Source: Benincasa hispida (lineage: Eukaryota > Streptophyta > Magnoliopsida > Cucurbitales > Cucurbitaceae). From it: 64,000 nt of DNA. The stretch's first letter is position 1. Each line of letters begins with the position of its first letter. The DNA lies in the NCBI RefSeq assembly GCF_009727055.1, contig NC_052360.1:67213273-67277272 (forward strand). The letters run 5' to 3'. Of the stretch, positions 11,203 through 22,981 are shown piece after piece. Both the position numbers and the translations under genes were made by a program. The notes under the pieces were generated by a model. The model searched no databases. It worked only from the letters and a program-made list of their open reading frames with translations, and was not told the origin of the DNA.

Positions 11203-14200
11203 TTAGTTCTTGGAGCCACCCACCGTGGGTGGCTGTTGATGCAGTTGCTGAAACATCGTGGCAATTCTATTGTATGCTTCCATTGTTATAGGCTGCATCA
11301 AAAGATATATAAAAACATTAGATATACGATAATCTATCCGTTTAAACTTACTAGTTATAAAAATTACTTTTAGATAGATATAGTTTAACGTAGTAACCTG
11401 TGGTTGACATGAAAGAAATGTCGAGAAGGGGTCTACAATCATGGTGGTCGGAGAATGTTGAAGATGGTCACAGGTGCCTCCATCCCATGTTGGGATAGGC
11501 ATGAAGGCGGTCGGATGGAGGAGCGGAGACATCCCGGTGGCGAGGCCAGAGCGACTTGCCATCATGTTCAAATGGTCCATTCCCAAAGTCATTCCCATTC
11601 CCGCCATGCCCATTCCTAACCCCATCGGGGCCATTAACGACGCCATTGGAAGTTGTTGCTGCATCGCCATCGGTAGCATCAGTGGCATGTTCATTCTACT
11701 CATCATTTGTACTTGAGCTTGCAATTGCTTCAAATATTCAATTACTTCATCCAACATTGAAGCTTTGTCCGTCTATATATGTGTCCACAAATATTAAGTT
11801 TATAAGTAGATCATGTTGTTGTCCTCAAATTAAATAAAAAACACTACACAGTATAAATTTCAATCATTAACATGTTTGGCAGTGGAGTTAAAACTACTTT
11901 TAACAAGGACAACAGTACGATTTTAACCATCTAAATATTTTTTTAGAAAAAGATAGGATGGGAACCAGAGTCAGTAAATACACTGAAATATCTCAACTGA
12001 ATTGACACATCTTTAACTATCTTTTTAACCGTTAATCATTCACAAATATACCTCTAAGTTTTCTTTTACTTGGTAACATATAAGTCAATTTATCAACATA
12101 AGGACAATGTTGTTTTGTTCTATATAAAAATGAAGATAAAACCAACAAATCCTTGAAAGAAAAAATGGCATATATAGAAATGATGACAATGGGTCCCAAT
12201 ACAACAGAAGTTTTTAATGTCACATGTCCCTACTCTCCTTCCAACTCTCTGTCAAACTTCACCCTCTTCTCTATCTCTAAGGGGTAACGACCCCTTGTGG
12301 CCTTGGTTCAATTATACCCCATTGCCTTTTCCTCACAATTCACCCCATTCTATTTCACAATTTTTGGTCCTAATTAAGGTGGACAATTCTACATCATATC
12401 TTTCCAACTTGCAAAATCTCCATCACATCTCTTTATATGTTTTTCTTTTCCAACCAAAATTTTATTAAAAATCATAAAAATGTTCAACCCACTTTAGAAA
12501 CAATAAACATTATCTTATGTAGCGTGCTTGGATGATACTTTTTAGAGTAGTGCTTTTCGAGTAAAAAAACATTTTTTATACGAAATATCGTCAAGTATTT
12601 TTTATCTTTCATAAACATTTTAAAATAAAGAAATCCTTTTGACCGTTGAAAAAACAAAATTGATGTAACCATGATGTGGAACAATGTAGCAGTGACTAGC
12701 ATATTTGTCTAAATTAAGTCAAAAAGAACGATGTTCAGACAAGTCAACTTTTCCATCCAACATTTGAACAATTTTCACTCCCATGGCAGTTTTGAGGCGT
12801 TTATGAAAATTTAAGAGTAATAGTACAATTTTTGAAAGAATAAGAGTATTTTTTTTAAAAAAAAAGACCCAAGTTCAAATTTTTTTTCTATAATTTAATC
12901 TAAAAGTTACTTTAAACAACTTTTTAGATTTTTCTAATTGTTTTGACAACATGGTTGAACAAATTTGCAAGGGCTTTAAATGTATTTCTCATATTCATTT
13001 GAAAACATTATTCAAGCAAGTTAAAGAAAACAAAATTGGTCCATTCTCTTTCGAACTTCAAAATATAACAATTTAGTTTCCGTGATTTATCTTTATAATG
13101 ATTAAGTAGCCATTGAGAAAAATCTTGTTAAGGTGTAATGAGGGCTTCACATGACAATCACCAAAATCTACTATAAGTACAAAAGATAAATGATGAGTCG
13201 TCAACGTGAATCAGATAATTATCATATCAATACACCCTCACAAATTTTTCTACAGTAGTAACTAAATCATATTACTAATTAAATTGTCACGTATTAAAAT
13301 TTACCGCACATAAAGAAGGACCTCCACATTGGTTTTCTAACCTAAAAAAGAGTAAAAACCTACGCAACCAAATTGTGATTCGGCAAAAAAGCAGACTCCA
13401 TGTGTGTACCTTATTGGAATTTGGGACTAGCTTTTGCAATGTCTTCATCCTTTGGTTAATCTTATCTCTCCTTTTCTGTAAACAAATTAAATATTAACGA
13501 AATTAATTCACAAAAGAAATAAATCTCTATCTATATTATTAAAAAATAATAATAATAATCAATTTTAATCCTTAAACTTTCGTAGAAGTAACAATTTAAT
13601 TCCTAAATTTTGATTTGTAATCATTTAATCCCTAAACTTTCAATTATGTAATAATTTTGTCTTTAAACTTTACTCTATATCAATTTAGTCGTTCTACTCT
13701 AAAATTTATAACAATTTAATCCCTATCGTAAAAATTAGTATCAAAATTTAATGAGATGTCTTGTATAAATAAATCAATAAATTAATAAAAGACTATAAAT
13801 TGTTATTAAATTAAAATTATAAGATCGTTACAAACTAAACTAAAGTTGGTAGATTAAATTGTTACGAGAGTTGTAAGGCAAAAAAGTATTTTTTTTTAAA
13901 AAAAAATAATAATAATAATAATAGAACGTACACGTTCGGATTGGTTATGTATTGCTGCAGCCCTACTTCTTTTGGTAGAAACTGAGGATTTGGCATTCTC
14001 TTTCTTTCTGTCTCCCTCATCCTCTTCTTCTTCCACCTTCACGTGTTCAAAATCATTGCTCAATTACTTTCATATATATAATAAAATCATTGCCCAATCT
14101 AATAAATCAAACATAAAGAAAAACACACAAATCTTGTGTTACAAAAATAATTAATAATAATAATAAAATATTATGACTTTATTTGATAATAATTTGATTT

Positions 14201-15870
14201 TTTATTTTTAAAAATTATTTTCTTTCCTTTATTTATTTACTGTGGTTTTCACGTTACTTAACCAAATTATAAAAATAAAAATACAATTTAAAATAACAGT
14301 TACAAAATAGTAATCATATTCAAAATATTTGAAGATATAGTACAATATAAAAAATTTACATGTATAGTAAAATTTAGATTTTGTTAAATTTATACATTTT
14401 TTGAAAATGATGTTATACACTTAATTATTATTTCTTCGAATGGTATTCAGTGCAGCAACCTTTTTAAAATTTTTCCTTTTTTAGTTTTAAAGTTTTTAGA
14501 AACAAGTAGGCAAAATTTAATAACTAAAGAGAAATTTAAGGAATGTTGTTTAATTTTTGAACGAAAGGATTACAAGATGATATATAGGTTAGTGCATACT
14601 AAAGTTAAAAAATTATAATTATTATAAAGAAAAAAAATTGGTGGTGCAGTCTAGATAATTTCCTAATAAAATTATGATACGTGGAAAATATTTTTTAAAA
14701 AAAATAAGTGAATTGTTTTTTAGTTTTTATTTTTTTTAGAAAAAAAAAAAGATGCACGTGATCATAAAAGATTAAGATGCTGTTTGAGTTTACTTAAAAA
14801 GTGTTTTTAAGTTTAAAAAAAACTTTTCAAGTACTTTTAGATTACTCTAACTAGAGTTTAAAATAAATGGTTGTGGTTATATTTTGATGTTAGTGAATAA
14901 AAATCTTGCCTGATGTGTGCTATGGCAGACAGAATCATGGTCGTCGGTGGTGGTGATGGTGGTGTTTTTAACGCACACCATATCGGAGCTCGTATCAAGC
15001 GACCCTTGTGACGTGGCGGTGGTGGCAGTGAACCCTACGCGGCCGTCCACGGCGGCGAAATTCCTATCGCGAGTGTTCAATCTCGCTTTCTGGCCATTTT
15101 CCCGGCTGCCACTCACGCTGATCTGATTCCGGCAGCCACTCCACTCCCTCGACGCGTGAACCACACGCGCCACTACCCTTCCTCGTTTCCCATGGATCAC
15201 TCTACAATCCTCGTCCCCCTCACGCGCTGCCACAGGAATATCACTCGACTCCACCGTCGACTTGCCGGCGCCACCAACCGCCGCCGCCGCCTTGTCGCCG
15301 TCACATGGAACCATCGCGTCCATAGCCGTCGCGGCCGAAGCCGTCGGCGTTTGCCTATGGTGGTCGGAAAACCACGGCACCAAATCATTGGCAACACCGT
15401 CGTGATCGGTGTCGTCGGCGTTAATATCAAAACCAATATTCTTACCATGGCGAGTTCCTTGGTTCACCAAAGACTCAAGCGTGCCACTCGCACGTGCCGG
15501 CTTATTATCCCACGTGTACTTAAAACCACCACCAGCGCCGCCGCCGCCGCCGCCGCCGTTCTGAATCTTGCCGGTGACCCTCGGCAGCCCCATACCATGC
15601 ATAGCCAATTGCCCATTTTCCCATGTCAGCTCCGCCACTTCATACTCAAACCTACCCATTAAAAAAGAAAAACCCAAAATCCAAAATAAGAATTTTTTTT
15701 TTAAAAAAAACCCATTAAAAATATTTTTTTAAAAAAAGAAAGAAATAGAAGTAGAGAGATTACATGGGAACGACGTCGTCAGCGGCGGATGAGGAGTGGA
15801 AAGAGGGACGATCGGCGGCGGCGGAGGACGGCGGTTCGGAGAGGTCCCAATTAGGAACACACTGACTCAT
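11203..15870 (-). CDS. UNE10: UNE10/PIF8-like bHLH transcription factor, six exons, intact
   Basis: A nuclear DNA-binding regulator of the phytochrome-interacting factor group. Exons on the minus strand: 15870-15764, 15651-14910, 14036-13932, 13475-13410, 11772-11398 and 11292-11203. They join to 1485 nt, a 494-residue frame with no stop. Residues ~43-50 (ELTWENGQ) form the active-phytochrome-B-binding motif, followed by LAMHGMGLPRV. A polyglycine run starts at ~68. The basic region has the G-box reading triad His313, Glu317, Arg321 (HNQSERKRR), and the helix-loop-helix runs to ~360 (TDKASMLDEVIEYLKQLQAQ). A Met/Gln-rich C-terminus follows. GT-AG borders fit for introns 1, 3, 4 and 5; intron 2 is GC-AG. 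Introns measure 112, 873, 456, 1637 and 105 bp. The start codon opens the conserved MSQCVPNWDL. The UNE10 name rests on recalled family features; another PIF-group member is the alternative. Confidence 0.88.
13535..13885. repeat. Dispersed repeat inside intron 3 of the bHLH gene
   Basis: Intron 3 spans 13476-13931, and this repeat makes up most of it. It is the same family as 3700-4020 (AATTTAATCCCTA, TTTAATGAGATGTCTTGTATAAATAAATC-type text against the corresponding phrases there). It contains repeated CTTTAATCCYTAAACTTT-like segments and ends close to a short AAT run. Confidence 0.5.
14037..14909 (-). other. Intron 2 of the bHLH gene, GC-AG type
   Basis: Exon 2 ends at CAT CAG (14910) and the intron starts GCAAGA (14909 downward). 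No GT donor lies nearby that keeps the frame. The acceptor is ...GTGAAG before GTG (14036). Both borders fall between codons, and the joined reading (THQ then VEEEEDEGD) leads straight into the basic region. CAG/GCAAG fits the strong donor context expected of GC-AG introns. Confidence 0.8.
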
Positions 15871-16620
15871 GTTTTCCTGGTATTGTGTGTGTTTTTGTTT
15901 TGGTGGTTGAGAGGAGATAGACGGTGGTATTTGTGTTATAAGAATGTATAATTAATTAAGGTTGGGTGGAAACGTCAAATTTGGATAATAGCGATAATAA
16001 TAATTTGAAAAAATTGAGTGCTATTCTCTGCTGTGTTTTAGATCGAGGCTGATGGACTTATTTGTCCAATTTTCCATCTCTGTCTAATTCATTCTATCCA
16101 AATTGAATTTTAAGTCTTGAGTTCATATCTCTATGAAGTTTGCATATCTCTATTTGAGGTCTTTCAGTTATTTTGTTTAAATTAAAAACTCTTCCTTTTC
16201 ATACTAAATTGAGTTCTCAAATTATGAATATTTGGTTATTTTTTTACCCAAATATTATGTTTTTCTAATTCTTTTTTGGAAATATTATTATTAATAATTC
16301 TACACATCTTTTTTTTTTAAAAAAAAAAAAAAAAAAACAAGAAGATGGATTGCCTTTTATTTTTTATTTTTAAAAGACACATGTATTGATTGTAGTTTCA
16401 AAAGATAGTATTTAGATTTACTTTTGGATCACGTATTTCAAAGAAAAAAATTATTTGCTTAAATTTTCATTTAGTCGACATATTTTCATAAATTTTTAAT
16501 TGAGATGTCAATTTAAACCTTCACATCGAACTTTTTTCGTGTAATATTTTATTTGAGGTAGAAAAAATACTCTTATTTCATACCGACAACAAAATTACAA
16601 TATACTTTCCTATTAGTGGA
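15871..16620 (-). promoter_or_regulatory. Upstream flank of the bHLH gene
   Basis: Minus-strand upstream DNA. The stretch next to the ATG is CA-rich and looks like a 5' UTR (AACCACCAAAACAAAAAC text). A weak TATA-like TTATAA lies at about 15937-15942. A poly-T then poly-A tract at 16309-16337 follows further upstream. No firm promoter element can be named. Confidence 0.3.
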
Positions 16621-16729
16621 TTGTATGAGTGTAATATGTACATAAAAAGTAACTCATCAAGGGGTCTAGGGCTTTTTATGGCATCTTATTTCAAATTATA
16701 GGTTAGAGTTTATTATGCATGCATGTTGG

Positions 16730-17030
16730 TGGTATGAATGGGATCAAAGTTTCACATTGGCTAGATAAGGGGTTCATCATCCGTATATGAGGGAGGACAG
16801 TTATCACCAACGATATGGGGTCTTTTAGGTGAAACCAAAAGTAAAGTCATGATGGTTTATGCCTTAAATGAACAATATCATATCATTGTGGAGATATCTA
16901 AAGGTCCAGGCCTTGACTTAGCCATGTTAGTAGAATCCTCTCAAGTATCAAACAAAGAAGTGGAAGTTTTTATAAGAAGATAGAGTTATGGTGGTATCCA
17001 TATGTGGTTGGCACCAGAGGTGGTAGTTCA
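16730..17030. repeat. Dispersed plant repeat with CACATTGG...GTGAAACC and CAATATCAT phrases
   Basis: The order TTTCACATTGGCTAGATAAG, GGTGAAACCAAAAG, GACCAATATC-like AACAATATCATATCATTG and TGGAGATATCT resembles a repeat I have seen in many eudicot intergenic regions, but I cannot name it. It is non-coding and has no clear ends here. Confidence 0.3.
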
Positions 17031-17459
17031 TAAAGTTGATGTCAACCCCGTACTCCATTTTTCCTACAAAAGTGAGTAACAAGCGTGTTAAGTAAAATTA
17101 TGAAAGGAGGTAAAGAAAGTAGGAAGATGGAGGAAGAAAATTCTAAGTATTAGAAATACTTAGATGGGTGAGTTTTAGATAATATAACAAGTGAAAATTG
17201 GCTAAGTATGGAAGCAAAGTGTAGGCATGCGTTGATGAAGAAGTGTGGACGCATGAGATTGCGTGTTTAGCAACCAAGGCTTGTAGAGGCAAAGTGTTGA
17301 AGGCAAGGATAAGCTATGCGTTGGTACTAAGGATGAACGCATGATGCGTTGATAAGGCATGTGGCAGCTTATGTAGTGAGAGGTTGGCAAAGCGTACAGC
17401 AGCCTCAAGTTGCACAGACATAGGCGTTGGGCATTGGAGTTGTGCGCGTTGGTTGATCG

Positions 17460-17635
17460 GGTAGTAAAGGAGCAGTGCCACCCGATGGTATGCGGCGATG
17501 CTACCTGATGGTGTGCAGCAATGCCACACGATGGTATGCAGCAATGCTACCCGATGATATGCAGCAATGCTACCGATAGTATACGACAATGCTACCCGAT
17601 GGTATGCGGCAACGCTAAGCGATGGTGCTATGCGG
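17460..17635 (+). repeat. Minisatellite of ~27-bp units
   Basis: About six imperfect copies of a unit like CCCGATGGTATGCAGCAATG. Minus-strand open frames through it (17314-17589, repeated HRVALL text) are translated repeat, not genes. Confidence 0.75.
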
Positions 17636-18549
17636 TAGCAGTACTAGACGACGAGCTAAATGATGGAGCATGTGATACACGCTGAAGTTATGCTATGAAA
17701 CAAGGAAGGCTTAACGCATGGTTGATATGATAAGACAGCTTATGCGTGGGCTAGGACATGTGTTGGCTTAGAAGTATGCGACCAAAGGAGGGACGTGATA
17801 GCCTCTAAGTGAGCTATACATTAGCCAGATTGGGCAATGCGTTGAGGAGGAGGTATGCAGCCATAGGGTTGCAAGCGTTGGCTTGAGAGCTGACCCTTGC
17901 GTCGATAACCAAGAGGGAAAGATTATCTTGGTGATTGATCAGCTAAGCCAGTTGTCATACTCAGGTTTGATATTATCCTTTAAGAATGAGATGACAGCTT
18001 GATGTTAAAAGGAGAACATACAGCTATTAGTTTAAAAAGGGAAACTCGACTTCAAATAGAGGTTGGGAGAAGTTTGCTCGTGCAAATGAAGTAATTTCAG
18101 AGCCATTCAATCCCTGAGTATGTCTAGTTGCTAAGGTTGAAATGTCGGAGGGAGATTCTAGTGGAATCAAGCTGGAGTATGAAGAATCTGGCTGGAGGTC
18201 AAATTCTCGGGTAAGTTGGGCCAGTCTTGATAATTTGAGGATTCCGGCACAACTACGAGGAATTCTGAGCTAAAATTTTAAGTTAAGCTTGCTAAGACAT
18301 TTTAGAGAATGTTTGTAGAAGGAAATATTTTGAGAAAAGGCCTGAAAAATTAGTTATTGAAATTGCAAGTTAAATATGGAATCTTGAGTAAGCAGGTAGC
18401 TGCTTGGGTTGAACAAGCAAGCAGCTTTAAGGGCTTGACGATGATGTTGAGCATGCGTTGGAGGTTAAATTGGCATAAGGACGCATTGAGAAGCATTAGA
18501 TTATGCAACGCATATTGAGCCGTAAGCGTAAGGTTGCGTTGGAGTTTAT

Positions 18550-18700
18550 GGGGGCAACTAGAAGAATGCATGGGGCATGCGTTGATGTGCCACAAGAAGG
18601 GCGCATAAGCTGAACGATGGGCGCAACCAAACGAACGCATGGGGCATGCGTTGATGTGCCATAAGACGGGTGCCTGAGCTGAGCGATGGGCGCAAAGGTT
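18550..18700 (+). repeat. Two-copy ~72-bp tandem duplication
   Basis: The phrase GCATGGGGCATGCGTTGATG is followed by GTGCCAYAAGA and GGGCGCAA in both copies (first about 18555-18627, second about 18629-18697). The minus-strand frame at 18496-18744 is a by-product. Confidence 0.7.
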
Positions 18701-18799
18701 GCTATGCGATGGGCAATAGGCGTGAGCTGAAAGCTTGATCGCATAGGAGGCTTGAACGCCTAACGCAAGGCATAGACACATGGTCATGAAGTTGTTGCC

Positions 18800-20162
18800 T
18801 AGTCAAGTTAAGGCCTAAGAATTTGGCTAAGTGTTCAATGCATAGTAAGCATATACATGAAGATGATTGCCAAAGACTGTGAGTGACTCTAAATGCTTTA
18901 CATGTTTTAAGTAAATTGTTAATGCTTATGAATGTTTAGCAATGCATGTTTTACTAAAAGCTATTTATGACAACTATTCTCAAATAATTACCAAGCAACG
19001 TATCTCGCATTAATGTTATACTTATGCTATGTTTTTCAATGACCATGAGGATGCGTTAGTATAGAATATTTTGGGCAATTAAGTCATTAATAGATAAGAA
19101 TATGCAAGTTGAGTATGAGTAGTTCAGTACTGAAGTACACAAAAAAAAGGTACTGAAGCTCGGTCTTAGAAATTGAATAGCTCAGTAAGCTTAGTCTTAG
19201 AATGTGAATAGCTCAGTACTGAAGTAAACGGAGAAGGTACTAAAGCTTTGTCTTAGAATATGAATAGCTCAGTACTGAAGTACACAGGGAAGGTACTGAA
19301 GCTTTGTCTTAGAATTTGAATAGCTCGATATTGAAGTATACGGAGAAGGTATCTAAGCAGTAGTACCTAAAGTAGGACGGTACTTAAACTAGAATTACAT
19401 GAATGAAAGAAAAGTTGTTATTGGTAGTGTCGAGATCACTCCACATTAGCTATGGATTGACGTTGAGGAATTGAGTAAAGGTTCTCTCTCAACTAAAGAT
19501 GCAATTATGATTGTAGGAATTGAACAAAAAGGGTTCCTTCCCAGTTAAATAGTAATGCGGTAAAGAATGATAAGGAGTGAGCAAAAGGGCCACTCTAGAC
19601 AAATAAACTAATGCATAGTCTATAGTAAGTAAAAAAAAAAAAATGCTATGTGATGTTGATGATGACATGAATAATAGTTGCCAAATTTATATTTTCAGTG
19701 AAAGCTTTCAGTTTTAATATGAAACTTATGTATGAACGTTATGCTTTAAATGTTAGTCACTCACTGGGCTTCTAGCTCATGTTTTCAAATGTTTTCCTTT
19801 CAGGTTGTGGTCAGTTCCCAAAAGACTTCTCTGCTGCTGCTCTGCCACTTAAAGAGTCAGGTTAAAGGAAGCTTAAGTGAAGACCTGTATTAGTTAGTAC
19901 ACATGTGTCTGTCAAATAAGGACTAGTATCCTAGACGGAGCTCATTAAGTTATAATATTCATGTATGAAATGCTATAAAACCCTGTAATGTAAATGTGTT
20001 AAGTTTTGAGTTAATTTGTTTAGTATATTGATGAAATGTATGTACTCAGGGTTTGAGCAAATTTAACAGGATAAATAGGTAGTAAGTGCCAGCAAAATGG
20101 TTGGTAACTGCTGCAATCACCATTCCATCCAGGTTAAGAGGATAGTCTAGAGTGGGGTGTGA
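18800..20162 (+). mobile_element. Gypsy-type LTR-like sequence ending GGGGTGTGACA
   Basis: The right end TCTAGAGTGGGGTGTGACA at 20144-20162 is typical of plant Ty3/gypsy LTR ends. No primer-binding site or coding frame follows, so this may be a solo or broken LTR. Its left border is unclear; the similarly styled GCGTTG/CGCAT-rich DNA reaches back to about 17.2 kb. Segments 18830-19060 and 19080-19460 recur on the minus strand at 29230-29850 in swapped order. Confidence 0.5.
19120..19390 (+). repeat. Minisatellite of ~66-bp units
   Basis: Roughly four imperfect units built from GAATAGCTCAGTACTGAAGT, then a GGTACT(A/G)AAGC block, then TTTGTCTTAGAAT. The same array, in inverted orientation and more diverged, is at about 29630-29815. 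Confidence 0.8.
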
Positions 20163-20460
20163 CAGTTGGACATTGGAGGTAGTCACTAGAGATGATTGTC
20201 AGAGGTGGTTGGCCGCGAAGGATGTTGCTGGAGTGAGTCCATTGTAGACCTTGACGATGGTTGTAGTCGAAGTTGGGTGTCGGAGGTAGTCACAGGAAGT
20301 AGTTGCTAGAGTTGGCCATTGTCAGAGGTGGTTGTTGAAGCATGTCGTCCACAATGATTATCGTTGGAGTTAGTCGTCAACAGTGCATGGCAGATGGAAT
20401 TATTGGAAACATAGAGGGAGGAAGAGAGAAGAGGTGAAAATTAAGTTTCTCGATAATTAT
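20163..20460 (+). repeat. Degenerate GTCGGAGGTGGTTG-type repeat
   Basis: Recurring short phrases (GGAGGTAGTCAC, GTCAGAGGTGGTTG, GTTGGAGTTAGTCG) at irregular spacing. No reading frame of note. Origin unknown. Confidence 0.4.
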
Positions 20461-20728
20461 GCAAATTTTAATAATAAACACTGTAAAAGTTGGTGAAATT
20501 GAGTTATTTTACATCAACTTCACGAGTTGGTTGGCCAAACATTGAATTGAATTTTTAACTGAACCCATGTCATTACCCCAAATACCTCGTTAATGTTCTT
20601 TCCTCCACATAAAATTCCAAATCCCTCCCTCTTCCATTTATTTATTTTAGTTGAGTTGTCTTTCTTACACCATATCAAATTTGGTTTGATATAACGTAAA
20701 AGAGAGAAAAAAAAATAGGTCACTAATA

Positions 20729-20866
20729 GGGAAATTCTTATAAATAAAAAAATCCAAAAAATATTTACACTTTATAGCAAAATGTTCAAAAGTGTTTTGT
20801 ACTTTTGGAACTTTTTGCTATAAAGTGTAAATATTTTTAAATATTTTTTATATTTAAAAAGGCCCC
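20729..20866. mobile_element. Fold-back MITE with 9-bp target duplication, MULE-like
   Basis: A near-palindrome: AATATTTACACTTTATAGC (20760 region) pairs with GCTATAAAGTGTAAATATT (20818 region). The ends start GGGA and end GGCCCC. The 9-bp TCACTAATA is repeated exactly at 20720-20728 and 20867-20875. A 9-bp duplication suits Mutator-like elements. A related fold-back lies at 35545-35690. Confidence 0.75.
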
Positions 20867-20875
20867 TCACTAATA

Positions 20876-21068
20876 GGGTTATTTTCAAATATAGTAAAAT
20901 GAACTAAAATATTTATGAATATAACAAAATTTTACTATTTATATGCGATAGACTGTGATAGACTAGACAGTTTATCGCATATAGAATAATGATATTTTTA
21001 CTATTATTTATAAATATTTCAAGAATTGTAAATATTTCATTAATTTTTCCATTTAAAATTATTTCTCT
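20876..21068. mobile_element. MITE with GATAGACTGTGATAGAC core
   Basis: It begins GGGTTATTTTCAAATATAG right after the preceding MITE's target duplication. The centre (TATGCGATAGACTGTGATAG and its partner TTTATCGCATATAG) is palindromic, and the right arm, with TTTAAAATTATTTCTC, is a diverged inverted copy of the left. I recognise the family as common in cucurbit DNA. Confidence 0.6.
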
Positions 21069-22185
21069 AATACATATAATATAAATAATACATATTTTAA
21101 CTTATTTAGAAAGTGTAAATATTTATTAACTATTTCTTTTTCTTTTTCTTTTTTTTTTTAGTTTTTTGTTTTCTAAGTTTTTCAGAATATCTTCAACGTC
21201 AATATTTTTATCGATTTTTTCATTAAATTGAGGTTTCAACATTTTCGCCTACATTTACATTTTAAATTTGTTTTTCCATCTTTTTTAGCCAAATTTATGT
21301 GTACTCTCTATTCTTTTTAGGATGCATCTGGGATAAGAACTATTCTAAAACTATAATAATCACCTCTTGCTTTAGTAAATACTATTTTGTATTCCCCAAT
21401 TAGCTATAATCAACACTATTTCAAAACCCTCATTTACTACCATATTTACTATTTGTTACAAATTTTACTATTTTACATTCATCATTTTTTTAATTTTTTG
21501 CTACATGTTTACTATTTTCTTCTCAAACTAAAATAGTTTACACCTCAAACACATACTATTATAACCCAAACTAAAATAATCTACATCCCAAACACAAACT
21601 ATTATAACCCAAATATAATAACTTAGGACTATAATCACTAACTCCTTATCCTAAATGTCCACTTTTTTTCAATTGAGACATTACCATTGTTTTTTGTGAA
21701 TGAATATTGATTTATGATTAGGCCCTAGATGGATGGTATTGAGTTGACATAAAGTTGGAGATATAATTAGGAACTTGTTTTTAGGTTTTGCTTAATTAAT
21801 TCTTCTCCTATAATGTTTCCTATTTTAGTTACTGAAATTAGCCTGGATTATAATACATACACACATCATGTTATGTAATTTTGTCATTAGGTCAATTTGA
21901 AAATTCACCCATGAAAGGGGTTTAGTTGAAAAATACATTTTAACAAATAAAATCAAAACTTTTTAAAGACTAAGAGAAAAAAAAAAATGTACACGCAAAT
22001 ATATATATATATATATATATAAAACTAAAAATCAAACGATTATGAATTTGAACCTACCTAATTTAGTTTTTAAAACATGATTTTGATTTTAAAAAATATT
22101 TAAAAAGTTAACAAAAAAAATTAAAAGCAGAAAATTAAAAGTAGGGGAGTATTTATAAACTTAATTCTAAAAGAAAAAGAAAAAG

Positions 22186-22217
<32 letters not shown>

Positions 22218-22317
22218 AAAACTCCACATTTTATCCGAACAAGTTTTTAAGATTATGTAAAGTAGGAGAATGCAGGAAAAAAAAACTTAAAATAATTGAG
22301 AGAGATTTACTAGGACC
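21069..22317. other. AT-rich intergenic DNA
   Basis: No genes are visible. It holds a (TA)n run at about 21999-22020 and a long A-run at about 22187-22215. Short internal repeats (ACTATTATAACCCAAA twice near 21570-21612) are present. Confidence 0.6.
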
Positions 22318-22611
22318 CATTTGGTAACTATTTGGTTTTTTTTTTTTTAAATTAAGCTTATTTCATTAATAATTCTTACAATAATTTGCATATTTTTTAA
22401 GTACAATGATTGAATTTTTAGCCAAAATCCTAAAACAAAAGTAACTTTTTGAAAGCTATTTTTTTAGTTTTCAAAATTTTGCTTGATTTTTTAAACCATT
22501 GGTGAAAAATAGATAACAAATGAAGAAATTTGGAGTTGGAAGTAGTATTTATAGACTTAATTTTAAAAAATAACAACAATAAACAAAATGGTTACCAAAC
22601 GGTACCTAAAT
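22318..22611. mobile_element. MITE of the GGTAACCATTT family, first copy
   Basis: The ends are inverted repeats: CCCATTTGGTAACTATTTGG on the left, and AAAATGGTTACCAAACGG on the right. The interior has GATAACAAATGAAGAAATT and TTATAGACTTAATTTT. No clean target duplication was found. Confidence 0.7.
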
Positions 22612-22981
22612 TAATTAGCAAATTATATCTTTTCTTTGAGTGGGCTCGACAACGAAATCTACAGTTTTTCTTAATTCAACAAGATAGTTAAAACGTAGCA
22701 CTCAATCACCCTTGAACAATTTTAGTTTTTATTTAAATAGAAGAATGATTTTCTAAAAAGTAACTAGTGAGGATAAAACAGGTTGAAAATGACCTATATT
22801 AATTTGTGGGAACAATTTTTAGTCCCAACCAAAAGCTAGTGAGCATATGACACGCTTAAAGGCCAATGGGACTCCTTGAAAAGTTTTTTTTGGGGATGAT
22901 TGGATAACCTGACACCCCTTTATGTTATCTCCCTTCCACATTCTTCATTTAATACGTCTATTTAAAACTCGAATAATTTTG

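Noticed and set aside
11474..11837. Plus-strand open frames of 80 and 93 codons
   Set aside because: Shadows of exon 5 of the bHLH gene.
15156..15662. 168-codon plus-strand open frame
   Set aside because: It is antisense to exon 2 of the bHLH gene and owes its openness to GC-rich coding DNA. The minus-strand frame has the conserved motifs and splice sites.
17314..17589. Minus-strand frame of repeated HRVALL
   Set aside because: A translation of the 27-bp minisatellite.
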